Below, piece after piece: positions 54,442 to 62,985 of a stretch of 64,000 nucleotides of DNA. A program made the position numbers and the translations under genes. This DNA is from an uncultured Flavobacteriales bacterium (GTDB lineage: Bacteria; Bacteroidota; Bacteroidia; Flavobacteriales; Crocinitomicaceae): the NCBI GenBank assembly GCA_946480815.1, contig CAMLLB010000001.1:102638-166637 (forward strand), read 5' to 3'. The notes below the pieces were generated by a model. The model was not told the DNA's origin, did not search any database, and saw only the letters and a program-made list of their open reading frames with translations. Numbering within the stretch: the stretch's first letter is position 1; every line of letters begins with the position of its first letter.

Positions 54442-55434
54442 ATGAAATCAAAAAGAACATCACTTGCGGATATTGCCGAAAGTTTAAATGTTTCAAAATC
54501 TACCGTTTCGTTTGTATTGAATGGCAAAGGAAAACAGTTCAATATCAGTGAAACAACGCAGAAATTAATTTTGGATAAAGCAAAAGAACTGAACTATGTT
54601 CCGAACTATTTTGCGAAAGGGTTGAGAGAAGGAAAAACACAAACGATCGGTTTGGTTTTGGCGGATATTTCAAACCCGTTCTATTCGGAATTAAGTAAAG
54701 CAATTCAAGAGTCTCTTTACGAAAAAGGATACAGTTTATTCATCGTTTCGACAAACGACGACAGTACCATGGAATTGAAATTGATCCGTGATTTGATTTT
54801 GCGTTCCGTTGATGCGTTGATTATTGCTCCTTGTAACGGAATTCCGGCATTGAAACCTGTTTTGGACGAAACACCTATTCCGGTAGTTTGGGTAGATCGA
54901 ATCGGGGATGAGTTTGCGGACTTCGTTGGAGTTGATAACTACATGGAAGCAGCAATGCTGGTCAAAAAATTCTCCGTTAAGCCTAAAAAAGTGGGAATTC
55001 TTCACCCGAAACGATCAGATGTAATGACCATTCAGTTGCGTATTGACGGGACGAAGTCGGCTTGTGAAAAACAATCCATTCCATATGAATTGGCTTCTTT
55101 AACTGAAAACCAGAAAGAAAGTGTTGAACGAATCAAACAACTAATTGATGACGGTGTGGATTCGTTTGTTGCTTTAAACAACAAAGTAGCGCTGCATGCA
55201 ATCAATGCTTTGAACCTGTTGAAAGTAGAAATCCCTAAGAAAGTACGTATTATCTCTTTTGACGATTCCGAAGCCTTTTCATATTTTGCACCTCCGGTTA
55301 CAGCTTTGAGCCAGCCGGTAAATGGTATCGGGAAAGAAACCGTTGAAAGACTGATGGACCGATTGAAAGAATCTACCGAGAATCGTAAACATCTGATGAT
55401 GGAATGCTCGTTTATTGAGCGTGGATCACACTAA
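54442..55434 (+). CDS. LacI family transcriptional regulator
   Basis: A 330-aa regulator. The N-terminal helix-turn-helix is TSLADIAESLNVSKSTVSFVLNG (about residues 5-27), followed by the hinge helix region and the periplasmic-binding-protein-like core (IGLVLADISNPFYSEL, VDRIGDEFADFVGVDN, ISFDDSEAFSYFAPPVTALSQP). The sugar or effector is unknown; no sugar transport genes adjoin. It starts 10 bases after nadK, so may be in the same transcript, an unusual partner. Confidence 0.9.
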   Translation: MKSKRTSLADIAESLNVSKSTVSFVLNGKGKQFNISETTQKLILDKAKELNYVPNYFAKGLREGKTQTIGLVLADISNPFYSELSKAIQESLYEKGYSLFIVSTNDDSTMELKLIRDLILRSVDALIIAPCNGIPALKPVLDETPIPVVWVDRIGDEFADFVGVDNYMEAAMLVKKFSVKPKKVGILHPKRSDVMTIQLRIDGTKSACEKQSIPYELASLTENQKESVERIKQLIDDGVDSFVALNNKVALHAINALNLLKVEIPKKVRIISFDDSEAFSYFAPPVTALSQPVNGIGKETVERLMDRLKESTENRKHLMMECSFIERGSH

Positions 55435-55435
55435 T

Positions 55436-55461
55436 GGTGCCTTCGACTGCGCTCAGTCACC
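55436..55461. repeat. CTTCGACTGCGCTCAG hairpin
   Basis: GGTG and CACC pair around CTTCGACTGCGCTCAG (55441-55456), just after the lacI stop. Third copy of the element in the window. Confidence 0.7.
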
Positions 55462-55623
55462 TTAGCATGTTTTCAAATAATTACTTATTAGCTGAAAGAA
55501 GATTAATTCTTTCAGTGTCTTCGACTTTGTTTATTATCCTTTAAATAGTTTATTCTTAGAATGATTTTCGAAGGTTGCTGAATGCTTGCGCAGCAGCTAC
55601 AGCATAGGCGCAGCGAAGTCCAC

Positions 55624-55649
55624 AAAAAAACCGCAGACAAACTCTGCGG
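55624..55649 (-). terminator. Terminator of the lectin-domain gene
   Basis: CCGCAGA/TCTGCGG stem (55631-55637, 55643-55649) with A7 on the plus strand, T7 on the minus. Confidence 0.8.
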
Positions 55650-55805
55650 CTCCCCGTATCGGTAAAAAGTGTGTTAGAATTTCTTTACTAACAAATATAT
55701 CCAAGGGCGTAACTACTTCCAAATTAATTTACTAGTTCGTTTAAATTATTCGGCGGGCGTTAAAAAATTAGCTACGAACACTTGAAATAATAGCATGAAT
55801 GGTTT

Positions 55806-57389
55806 TTATTTGTCGATGAAAAAACGTTGGTTTTCGAAAATCGTCTCTTGTTTGTTCCAGGATTTAAGAATGTAAATACCTTGAGAAACAGAAGTAATTA
55901 ATTGATTTTCTGATTTATCATCGTTATTTAAAACTTCTGTAATGGCTTTTCCATTTAAGTCAAAAATCTGATAGTAAACCGACTTGTCTGCGAAATGAAT
56001 AGAAACAACGCCTTCTTCAGAAGAAAGATTGGTAATCAGCTTTTTGGAATCTACCGAACAATTGAAAGCAGAAATCAGGTCACTATAATCGAGTTTCCCG
56101 TCCATGTCAACAGAAGTTAAACGGTAGTAGATTTGCTTTTCCCATTTGCGTTGGTCTGTATATGTATATTCCAGAGGAACATCTGAATTACCACTCGCCT
56201 GAATGTTTGCAAGCGGATAGAATAGTTGACCGTCGTACGTGTATTCTACAAGGTAATGGCTCAAACGGCTTTCCGTTTCAGCTCTCCAAAAAAGGCGATT
56301 GAATTCCCCATCGCAATTCGTTTTGAAAGCACTTAATTCCACAGGAAGAACTACAGTGGAAGGGCAGAAGTATTGCTGATTGTTTAATCCTCCTGTTGCA
56401 GCAGTTGCACCCCAATATACGGTGTTGTCTCCACCAAATACAGAGGTTACAAAATTACCGTTACAGGTTAAACGTAAATTACCATCGACGTAAATTTTTA
56501 GATTCTGCGTAACCGGATCCCAGGAAATCATAATGGTATGGACAGCGCCGTCATCCAAATTTGCTGAGGAAGCAAAAGCTGGAGTTGGTCCGCAATAAGG
56601 AGCTCCCGGGCCTTGCAAATTCCCGTCAATCTCTACAGCAATGTGATCGGCCAGCATATCATACGCGTGTGTCGGGTTATCATTGTCGTAGGTATCGAAT
56701 TCAATGACAAGTGAATTGGGGATACCTCCAGCACCCAATTGTCCTCCTGCAGTTCCACAAGCAGTTGGATTTGGCTGAAACGTAAAAGTTGTTCCGTCTG
56801 CACCATTGATATTGTTCCCGAAATAATAATTCAATGAAAGATTAAATGGCTGATTGAAGTCGATTACTGTATTGTTCCATGCGCATCCAGTTTGATTGGA
56901 AGTTTCAGGAGTAAGTTCAATGCAGCTCTGCCCACCAATTGTTTGATATGATGCATTTCCGTTCAAACAGTAATTTCCAGTATTAGCTACCATTTTGTAA
57001 GCCATGGTTACATTGGTCCCTAAATCATGAACACAATTATACTTGGAGATCAGGATCCGGATCGTTCCCGTGAAAGTTGCTGTCCAGTTGATGGAAGCAT
57101 TTGATCCGCAGATATCGTCGGCATAAACAATTTGAGTTGCCCCGGTTGCATCCAATATAGTTAATTGCGAATCCATGGAAGAAGAACTCCCGCCTGCACA
57201 AAAGGTAAATTCGTATTGGTTACACTGAACCACGTTTACGGTATAATACCTTCCGTTTTGAGTTGCAATTGTTTGATAAGCTGCAGTTGGTGTCAGTGAT
57301 CCGGATGCTGTTCCGCCGGTGCATGCAAATACAGGGATTAATGACAATCCACTAAAAATCAGCAGTAGTAAAGTTTGCTTCATGGTCAA
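55806..57389 (-). CDS. L-type lectin-domain protein with T9SS sorting domain
   Basis: A 527-aa secreted protein. The signal peptide ends near IPVFA. A first ~130-residue beta region (QYEFTFCAGGSS) is followed by an L-type/ConA-like lectin domain (NLSLNYYFGNNINGADGTTFTF, LVIEFDTYDNDN, DHIAVEIDGN, VHTIMISWDPVTQNLKIYVDG), then a fibronectin-like region and a T9SS sorting domain ending QGIYILKSWNK. A surface-exposed carbohydrate-binding protein is likely. A TATGTTTG -7 box lies upstream. The ATG at 57387-57389 and one at 57381-57383 are both possible. Confidence 0.9.
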   Translation of the reverse strand: MTMKQTLLLLIFSGLSLIPVFACTGGTASGSLTPTAAYQTIATQNGRYYTVNVVQCNQYEFTFCAGGSSSSMDSQLTILDATGATQIVYADDICGSNASINWTATFTGTIRILISKYNCVHDLGTNVTMAYKMVANTGNYCLNGNASYQTIGGQSCIELTPETSNQTGCAWNNTVIDFNQPFNLSLNYYFGNNINGADGTTFTFQPNPTACGTAGGQLGAGGIPNSLVIEFDTYDNDNPTHAYDMLADHIAVEIDGNLQGPGAPYCGPTPAFASSANLDDGAVHTIMISWDPVTQNLKIYVDGNLRLTCNGNFVTSVFGGDNTVYWGATAATGGLNNQQYFCPSTVVLPVELSAFKTNCDGEFNRLFWRAETESRLSHYLVEYTYDGQLFYPLANIQASGNSDVPLEYTYTDQRKWEKQIYYRLTSVDMDGKLDYSDLISAFNCSVDSKKLITNLSSEEGVVSIHFADKSVYYQIFDLNGKAITEVLNNDDKSENQLITSVSQGIYILKSWNKQETIFENQRFFIDK

Positions 57390-57401
57390 ATAGTTTTAAA
57401 G

Positions 57402-57409
57402 CAAACATA
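57402..57409 (-). promoter_or_regulatory. -7 promoter box (TATGTTTG)
   Basis: Minus strand TATGTTTG fits TAnnTTTG, 12 bases before the ATG at 57389. No strong -33 motif. Confidence 0.5.
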
Positions 57410-57495
57410 CTAAAACGATATAGTTAGTTCCTAGTTTTTTAACAAATAATTTACTAAAGATTTAGCATATGGTAACATTCGTCGAATATTTACAT

Positions 57496-57531
57496 AAAAA
57501 AAGCTCTCCAATTTGATGGAGAGCTTTTTAT
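57496..57531 (-). terminator. Terminator of the DUF4139 gene
   Basis: AAAAAAAGCTCTCCA/TGGAGAGCTTTTTA: ~13-bp stem, with A- and T-runs outside, in the gap downstream of the gene that ends at 57549. Confidence 0.85.
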
Positions 57532-57548
57532 TTAAATTCCAGGACAAC

Positions 57549-59279
57549 TCAAAAACTTGGGCTGCTAACCGTTTTGAAAGTCCTTGTCATGATCTTGGCA
57601 TTTTTCGGATATCTCACCGAATAGCCGATTTCCAGGTTCGCAGTTTCTCCGGGCTGCAGGGTGACCATGTAAGAAACTTCGCCGGTGAGGTCATTCTTTT
57701 TACCGGTTCCGATCGTTTCTACGGTCACAGTAATTTCACTGGAATTTGATAACGGAATCTGATCAAATACATTGATCTTAACAGGAACCGTGCGGTTGTT
57801 TCGAACCTGGATATCATAGTAATACGTATCTTTTTTCGTACTTCCGGAGATCTTTTTCGTACTCATTTCGGATTTTAGCTTGCGCAATACCTGAATTTTC
57901 GAATCACGACCAAAAGATAAACTTAAGGTATCATCTACGTTATTGGTATTGATTTCACTAACTCCGACATAGTTTCCGGCGAAATACACATTCGTAGGAC
58001 CCGGAATCAGGTCCAGATCCTGCCATCCGACAATATTTGCCAGTAAGAAAGAACCCTGATCCAATTTCGGAACGGAAACGTGTGTAAACGTTGCCGGCAT
58101 ATTGATATCCTTAATTTCTACGATATATGGCTTCGCATCTGTAGGACAAGAAAACGGATGAGCAATAATGAATTCGGCATTCAGATCCGAAATCTCGATT
58201 TGCTTCATCGCAACGGTACTTACTTTTTTGCCTTCATTTTTTACACCTGATCTGTCGGAAGAAAAATATTCTGCATTTTCACTTACTTTTTGGTCCAACA
58301 CGTAATTGTCGTATGCACGTTGATTTGCCATGTTAATTTCATTCATCACTTCATTGCGGTAATCTGCTTTTTGCTGAACCGGCTGAATGTATGATTTTTT
58401 GCTGTATTCAACTTGTTCTCCGTAACGAATGTAAAACGGATTTAAAACCGGTGATGCAGCGCTTAAAAGTGGATCTGAAGTACTTAAAATAAGGGAAACA
58501 TTCTTCCAGTCATTTCCGGTATTGTTGTAAACCTGGGCTTTGTATTTCAGGTTAATCGGTTGATTCAGATCCGTAGCGGACAAGTCATAAGTTGCAGCCC
58601 AGCCACAATCAGAAACCAAATACTTCAATGTTCCTGAAATATCCGTGTTGTTATCCACGTCGATCAATACGATTACCTGGTTGCTGCGCTGATTTTCCGT
58701 GTAATTCAATTCCGTTAATTGGAATCGGGTATCGCTTATTTTTGCTGACAGAATTTCCTGTTCTTTCCTGATTTTGGTAATTGTCTTATTGATCTCAAAG
58801 GTACGTGTGCGGTAATATTCGCCTGCAGCTTTGATTTGATCAATCGTTAATGTATTCTGGCCTTTCAGATCTTTGTTGGTATTTAAGATGCCAAGTTCGG
58901 CCTGGTAGGAGCTCAATAAATCTACGTTCAATTGATGACGGTCCTTTAAATGTTCGAGTGAATCTGTCAGGACTTTGATTCTGGGGTTCCACTGTTCGGC
59001 GGCCAGGAAATCCATTTCTGTGGAAATAGAGACCAAACGAAAAGATCCTGATCCGGTAAATTGGATCGTTCTCGGATCAGCAAAGGCTGAAATCCCGGAA
59101 AATATAATCTTGTTTCGTCCTTTTGTCAGTTTTACAGGTGTTTCATGAGTCATTTCACCCGCAGTAAGGAATAGTTTTACCTTTTTGATCTCAGTTTTCA
59201 AAACCTGTTCCTGCATGTTCTGAGCAAAGATTGCAATAGGAAAAAGAACCAGTAATAGGTTCAAAAAGTGTTTTTTCAT
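57549..59279 (-). CDS. DUF4139 domain protein (mucoidy inhibitor MuiA family)
   Basis: A 576-aa protein with a signal peptide (LLLVLFPIAIFAQ). The N-terminal DUF4140-like segment (LFLTAGEMTHETPVKLTKGRNKIIFSGIS) precedes a coiled-coil (about residues 90-190) and the DUF4139 beta region (LKYLVSDCGWAATYDLSATDLNQPINLKYKAQVYNNTGNDW, and a final EIGYSVRYPKNAKI). MuiA-type proteins affect capsule in some proteobacteria; function in Bacteroidota is unknown. I use the ATG at 59277-59279, since the longer frame from 59324 lacks a signal peptide. Confidence 0.88.
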   Translation of the reverse strand: MKKHFLNLLLVLFPIAIFAQNMQEQVLKTEIKKVKLFLTAGEMTHETPVKLTKGRNKIIFSGISAFADPRTIQFTGSGSFRLVSISTEMDFLAAEQWNPRIKVLTDSLEHLKDRHQLNVDLLSSYQAELGILNTNKDLKGQNTLTIDQIKAAGEYYRTRTFEINKTITKIRKEQEILSAKISDTRFQLTELNYTENQRSNQVIVLIDVDNNTDISGTLKYLVSDCGWAATYDLSATDLNQPINLKYKAQVYNNTGNDWKNVSLILSTSDPLLSAASPVLNPFYIRYGEQVEYSKKSYIQPVQQKADYRNEVMNEINMANQRAYDNYVLDQKVSENAEYFSSDRSGVKNEGKKVSTVAMKQIEISDLNAEFIIAHPFSCPTDAKPYIVEIKDINMPATFTHVSVPKLDQGSFLLANIVGWQDLDLIPGPTNVYFAGNYVGVSEINTNNVDDTLSLSFGRDSKIQVLRKLKSEMSTKKISGSTKKDTYYYDIQVRNNRTVPVKINVFDQIPLSNSSEITVTVETIGTGKKNDLTGEVSYMVTLQPGETANLEIGYSVRYPKNAKIMTRTFKTVSSPSF

Positions 59280-59368
59280 AGAATTGGTTTTAGCGTAATA
59301 CAAATTAGCAGCACATCCGTTCAAAATTAAAATGTTTTATTTCAAACAAATTGTGTTAAAACAAAAAC

Positions 59369-59400
59369 TTTGTGAAATAAATATTTTGTTTCTAATTTTG
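59369..59400 (+). promoter_or_regulatory. lysA promoter (TTTG / TAATTTTG)
   Basis: TTTG (59369-59372), 20 bases, TAATTTTG (59393-59400), then 23 bases to the lysA ATG. A close match to the -33/-7 pattern. Confidence 0.65.
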
Positions 59401-59423
59401 TACCCTGAAAAGTAATAATTAAA

Positions 59424-60659
59424 ATGAACTCAACACTCTTGGAATCTGTAGCCGGTAAATTTGGAACCCCGGTTTACGTATATGATGAAGCAAAAATTAT
59501 TTCACAGTATAATCGTTTAAAGAATGCCTTCGGTCCTCAGGAGGTGAAGTTGCATTATGCGATGAAAGCATTAAGTAACATCAATGTTCTGAAGACACTA
59601 AAAGAGCAGGGGGCAGGTTTGGATGCTGTATCGATCGAAGAAGTTCTTCTGGGCCTGAGAGCAGGATTTGAAGCGGATGAAATTATGTACACACCGAATG
59701 GTGTTGCATTTTCTGAAATAGAGGAGGCTGTAGCTCTTGGAGTGATGATCAATATTGATAACCTGAGCGTACTGGAACAATTCGGGATGGTTTTCGGAGG
59801 ACTTGTACCGGTTTGTATCCGGATCAATCCGCACATTTTAGCCGGTGGTCATGCAAATATCTCTGTGGGTCATATTGACTCTAAGTTTGGGATTTCCATT
59901 CATCAGTTGCGGCATATTCAGCGCATTGTGGAGCACTATAAATTGCATATCGTTGGTTTGCACATGCATACAGGAAGTGATATTGTAGATGCAGATGTGT
60001 TTTTACAGGGAGCAGATTTATTGTATCAGGCTGCGAGCTATTTCCCGGAACTGCAATTTATGGACTTCGGATCCGGGTTTAAAGTTGCATATAAAGAAGG
60101 CGATTTTGTAACGCCCATTGAAGAAATCGGGACTAAAATAGGAGAGTCTTTCCAAAATTTCTGTAAGGAATATGGGCGTGAACTGGAATTATGGTTCGAA
60201 CCCGGAAAGTTCCTGGTGAGTGAAAGCGGTGTATTATTGGTTTCCGTAAATGTTGTTAAGCAGACAACGTCAACCGTTTTCCTGGGTGTAAACAGCGGAC
60301 AAAACCATTTGATCCGTCCGATGTTCTACAACGCGTATCACCGAATCGAGAATGTTTCAAATCCGGAAGGGCAAAAGAAATTGTATTCCGTAGTTGGCTA
60401 CATTTGTGAGACCGATACGTTTGGTTATGACCGTCCGATTTCGGAAGCGAAGGTCGGAGATGTCCTGGGAATTTACAATGCCGGTGCTTATGGTTTCAGT
60501 ATGAGCAATCAATACAATTCACGTCTGAGACCGGCAGAGGTTTATATCAAAGATGGAGTTCCGCAATTGATCAGACAAAGAGAGACCCTGGAAGACGTGG
60601 TTCGCAATGAGATCGATTTATCGTTAAGTTCTACCTATGCTACACAGCTAAATGAGTAA
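59424..60659 (+). CDS. lysA: Diaminopimelate decarboxylase
   Basis: A 411-aa fold-III PLP enzyme that makes lysine from meso-diaminopimelate. The PLP lysine is Lys48 (LHYAMKALSN), and the other pieces are GLHMHTGSDI, the glycine-rich FGSGFKVAY, WFEPGKFLVSES and CETDTFGYDR, where the acid residues bind the second substrate. Its length is typical. It has its own promoter and a bidirectional terminator. Confidence 0.93.
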   Translation: MNSTLLESVAGKFGTPVYVYDEAKIISQYNRLKNAFGPQEVKLHYAMKALSNINVLKTLKEQGAGLDAVSIEEVLLGLRAGFEADEIMYTPNGVAFSEIEEAVALGVMINIDNLSVLEQFGMVFGGLVPVCIRINPHILAGGHANISVGHIDSKFGISIHQLRHIQRIVEHYKLHIVGLHMHTGSDIVDADVFLQGADLLYQAASYFPELQFMDFGSGFKVAYKEGDFVTPIEEIGTKIGESFQNFCKEYGRELELWFEPGKFLVSESGVLLVSVNVVKQTTSTVFLGVNSGQNHLIRPMFYNAYHRIENVSNPEGQKKLYSVVGYICETDTFGYDRPISEAKVGDVLGIYNAGAYGFSMSNQYNSRLRPAEVYIKDGVPQLIRQRETLEDVVRNEIDLSLSSTYATQLNE

Positions 60660-60680
60660 AGCATACGCTTTTCGTTAACC

Positions 60681-60720
60681 AAACCCTTGAGGTGATAAAT
60701 TATCGGCTCAAGGGTTTTTA
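60681..60720. terminator. Bidirectional terminator, overlapping a coding stop
   Basis: AAACCCTTGAG/CTCAAGGGTTTTT. The stop codon of the convergent methyltransferase (60708-60710) lies inside the right arm, so the stem encodes its last codons. Confidence 0.8.
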
Positions 60721-61361
60721 AAAAAGCCCTTTTTTCGTGCAACAATGATCAGATCCGTATCCGTTTCGGTCTCTGAAACAGCAAAAGGTTGTGTATGTTT
60801 TGAAAGGATTTGAAATCCGATTTGTTCGAGTAAACGGATCAAGAAATCGGCTTCGTAATAATGCATCATTAATTCTTCTCCGGTACTGGATGCTTTTAAT
60901 CGCGAATTTTCATGCAGATCCTCCATCGTACTCAAATAAATAATACCGTTTTCGTTTAGTTTTTCATAGCTTTTAAACAGGAACAATTCAACCTGCTCCA
61001 TCGAAAGGTAAGGAAACAAAAAACCAACAATAATGGCATCAAACCGGGAATCGAGGTAATCGATTTGCATGGCGTCGTATACCAGGAAACGGGCATTTGG
61101 ATTATTAATACGCGCCAGATCGATCATGTTCGGGGCCAGATCAATTCCCAGTAATTTCAATGCAGGCTTTTGCTTTAATAAAAAATGACTGATATTTCCA
61201 GGACCGCAAGCTACATCCAAAACTGTTGCCTGATCATCCAGTTGAGAAAGAAAATGATCCAGTGATTCTTTGTAATGTTCCACAGAAAAGAAACGCTGTT
61301 GGTATGAATCCGCCAGTTTATTGAATAAATCAACTGCTTTTTGATTGTTTGTTGCGTTCAA
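60708..61361 (-). CDS. Class I SAM-dependent methyltransferase
   Basis: A 217-aa methyltransferase with motif I VLDVACGPGNISHFLL near residue 47, followed by LLGIDLAPNMIDLARINN, FDAIIVGFLFPYLSMEQV and YEKLNENGIIYLSTMEDL. The substrate is unknown. The start is probably the TTG at 61359-61361 (M/L-NATNNQKAV), since no ATG exists between the domain and position 61550; the extension beyond overlaps the divergent lipoprotein gene and has no homology. Between the two starts there are only 37 bases. Confidence 0.8.
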   Translation of the reverse strand: MNATNNQKAVDLFNKLADSYQQRFFSVEHYKESLDHFLSQLDDQATVLDVACGPGNISHFLLKQKPALKLLGIDLAPNMIDLARINNPNARFLVYDAMQIDYLDSRFDAIIVGFLFPYLSMEQVELFLFKSYEKLNENGIIYLSTMEDLHENSRLKASSTGEELMMHYYEADFLIRLLEQIGFQILSKHTQPFAVSETETDTDLIIVARKKGFFKNP

Positions 61362-61398
61362 TATTTTTTTCCGGTAAATTAGATAAAATTTGCTTTTT

Positions 61399-62418
61399 AT
61401 GATGCGCGTCTTAGGATTTGTAATCACCTTATTTTTAGTGACACCACTTTTCTTTTCCTGCTCAATTGACAGTAAAAAAGAACTAAACGAAAAATCTGGG
61501 ATAACCGAAAAAAGGGCAACGGAAGGAAAAGAAACGGAGACAGATTCCACAGGGAATTATAAATTCGTTTATAACGATTCACTCAGTGAGTACATCAATG
61601 CTTACAACAAAACGCTTTCCTTGTTTGAATTACCAGTCAGGGAAAGGGATATTCAAACTCAATTCGGTAATGCACATGTCTTAATTTGCGGGAATTCGAA
61701 CAATCCGCCACTTGTTTTACTTCATGGAATGAATGCAAGTTCCACCATGTGGTACCCGAATATGAAAGCCTTAGCTAAAGGGTATTGTGTTTATGCCATT
61801 GATTTTTTGCTGGAACCCGGAAAATCGACCTGTAATAAGATGCGATTGAATAGAAAACAAATTGCCGGCTGGTATGATGAAATAGTTGAAAAGCTTGGAT
61901 TAAGGTCATTTTATTTACTTGGTTATTCCCGAGGTGGATGGCTCGCAACGGCAATTGCTTTAAACAAACCTGAAAAAGTTAAGAAACTGGTATTGTTGAG
62001 TCCCGCTCAGACATTTACATGGATTCCACCCAATTCGGCTATATTGAGTAATATAACGTATAGCATTTCTCCAAATAAAAAGAATTTAGGGAATATATTA
62101 TCGGGGCTGTCAGTGAGAAACAACAGTATCAGTGAAATTTATTTGGAGCAATATTTACTGGGTACGAAAAAGGAAAACATTTCTCCACAAATTTTTGATA
62201 TGACACCTTATTCACAAAAATCGCTGAAAAAGCTTGAAATGCCTGTTTTAGTATTGATTGGGGATAAAGATTTGATCAATAATCAACGATGTTTGGATAA
62301 AGCAGAGAAATTACTTCCGGATGTTCAAACCGGGACAATTGAAAATGCGGGACACTTTTTGAGTTTTGATCAGCCCGATACAGTGAACATACTAATCCGG
62401 AATTTTTTAGGGAATTGA
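61399..62418 (+). CDS. Lipoprotein alpha/beta hydrolase
   Basis: A 339-aa lipoprotein (lipobox FFSC, Cys21) with a ~60-residue charged linker and an alpha/beta hydrolase domain. Oxyanion motif LLHGMNAS (108-115), nucleophile GYSRGG with Ser177, Asp in IGDKDLINNQ and His in NAGHFLSF. The fold resembles esterases and epoxide-hydrolase-like enzymes; the substrate is unknown. Start at ATG 61399 or 61402. Divergent from the methyltransferase, sharing a short promoter gap. Confidence 0.85.
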   Translation: MMRVLGFVITLFLVTPLFFSCSIDSKKELNEKSGITEKRATEGKETETDSTGNYKFVYNDSLSEYINAYNKTLSLFELPVRERDIQTQFGNAHVLICGNSNNPPLVLLHGMNASSTMWYPNMKALAKGYCVYAIDFLLEPGKSTCNKMRLNRKQIAGWYDEIVEKLGLRSFYLLGYSRGGWLATAIALNKPEKVKKLVLLSPAQTFTWIPPNSAILSNITYSISPNKKNLGNILSGLSVRNNSISEIYLEQYLLGTKKENISPQIFDMTPYSQKSLKKLEMPVLVLIGDKDLINNQRCLDKAEKLLPDVQTGTIENAGHFLSFDQPDTVNILIRNFLGN

Positions 62419-62458
62419 ATCAATTAAATTGTTCATCTTTAACAGTAAATTTTGATTT

Positions 62459-62866
62459 ATGGGCAGAGCAATTGGAATAGGAGGTATTTTCTTCAAGTTT
62501 AAAGACGAAAAAGCCATGATAAATTGGTACAAAGAAGCACTTGGATTGAATCCGAATGATTACGGTGTACTGTTTTCATTTAACGGGAATTCAGCTCCGA
62601 GAGCTTATTTGCAACTGGGAGTATTTCCCGAAACATCGGATTATTTCGGAACGGAAAGCCAGCGTGCGATGATCAATTTTCGTGTGGAAGGAATTGAAAG
62701 TCTGTTGGTGCATCTTCAAACAATGGGAACGGTGATTTGTGACGACGTGGAAACATACGAGTATGGCAAGTTTGTACATATTCTCGACCCGGAAGGAAAT
62801 CGCATTGAGTTGTGGGAACCGGTTGATTCCAGTTTCGATAAGGAGAGTATTCAGAGCATGCGATAA
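62459..62866 (+). CDS. VOC family protein (glyoxalase/bleomycin-resistance fold)
   Basis: A 135-aa vicinal-oxygen-chelate protein: GIGGIFFKFKDEKAMINWYKEALGLNPN opens the beta-alpha-beta-beta-beta unit, and the C-terminal half ends KFVHILDPEGNRIELWEP, where the Glu of IELWEP is a typical metal ligand. The enzyme role (lyase, isomerase, dioxygenase or drug sequestration) cannot be set from the sequence. It follows the hydrolase gene by 40 bases on the same strand. Confidence 0.85.
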   Translation: MGRAIGIGGIFFKFKDEKAMINWYKEALGLNPNDYGVLFSFNGNSAPRAYLQLGVFPETSDYFGTESQRAMINFRVEGIESLLVHLQTMGTVICDDVETYEYGKFVHILDPEGNRIELWEPVDSSFDKESIQSMR

Positions 62867-62985
62867 TAGGGCAAAAGAGTTTAATAGCGAGAAGTTTTAT
62901 ACGCATTCCATTTCTTAACCGAAGTCAATGGATTCCGGAAAGTGCCGCTGTACTTTTGTGTTCGTATTCAAAAATGAACTAAAAG

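Larger units (their letters stand above)
55435..55805. other. 371-base gap between convergent lacI and lectin genes
   Basis: It contains a CTTCGACTGCGCTCAG hairpin (55436-55461), a low-complexity stretch with GCGCAGCAGC and GGCGCAGCG, and the lectin-gene terminator (55624-55649). No coding frame supported; nothing else recognised. Confidence 0.6.
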
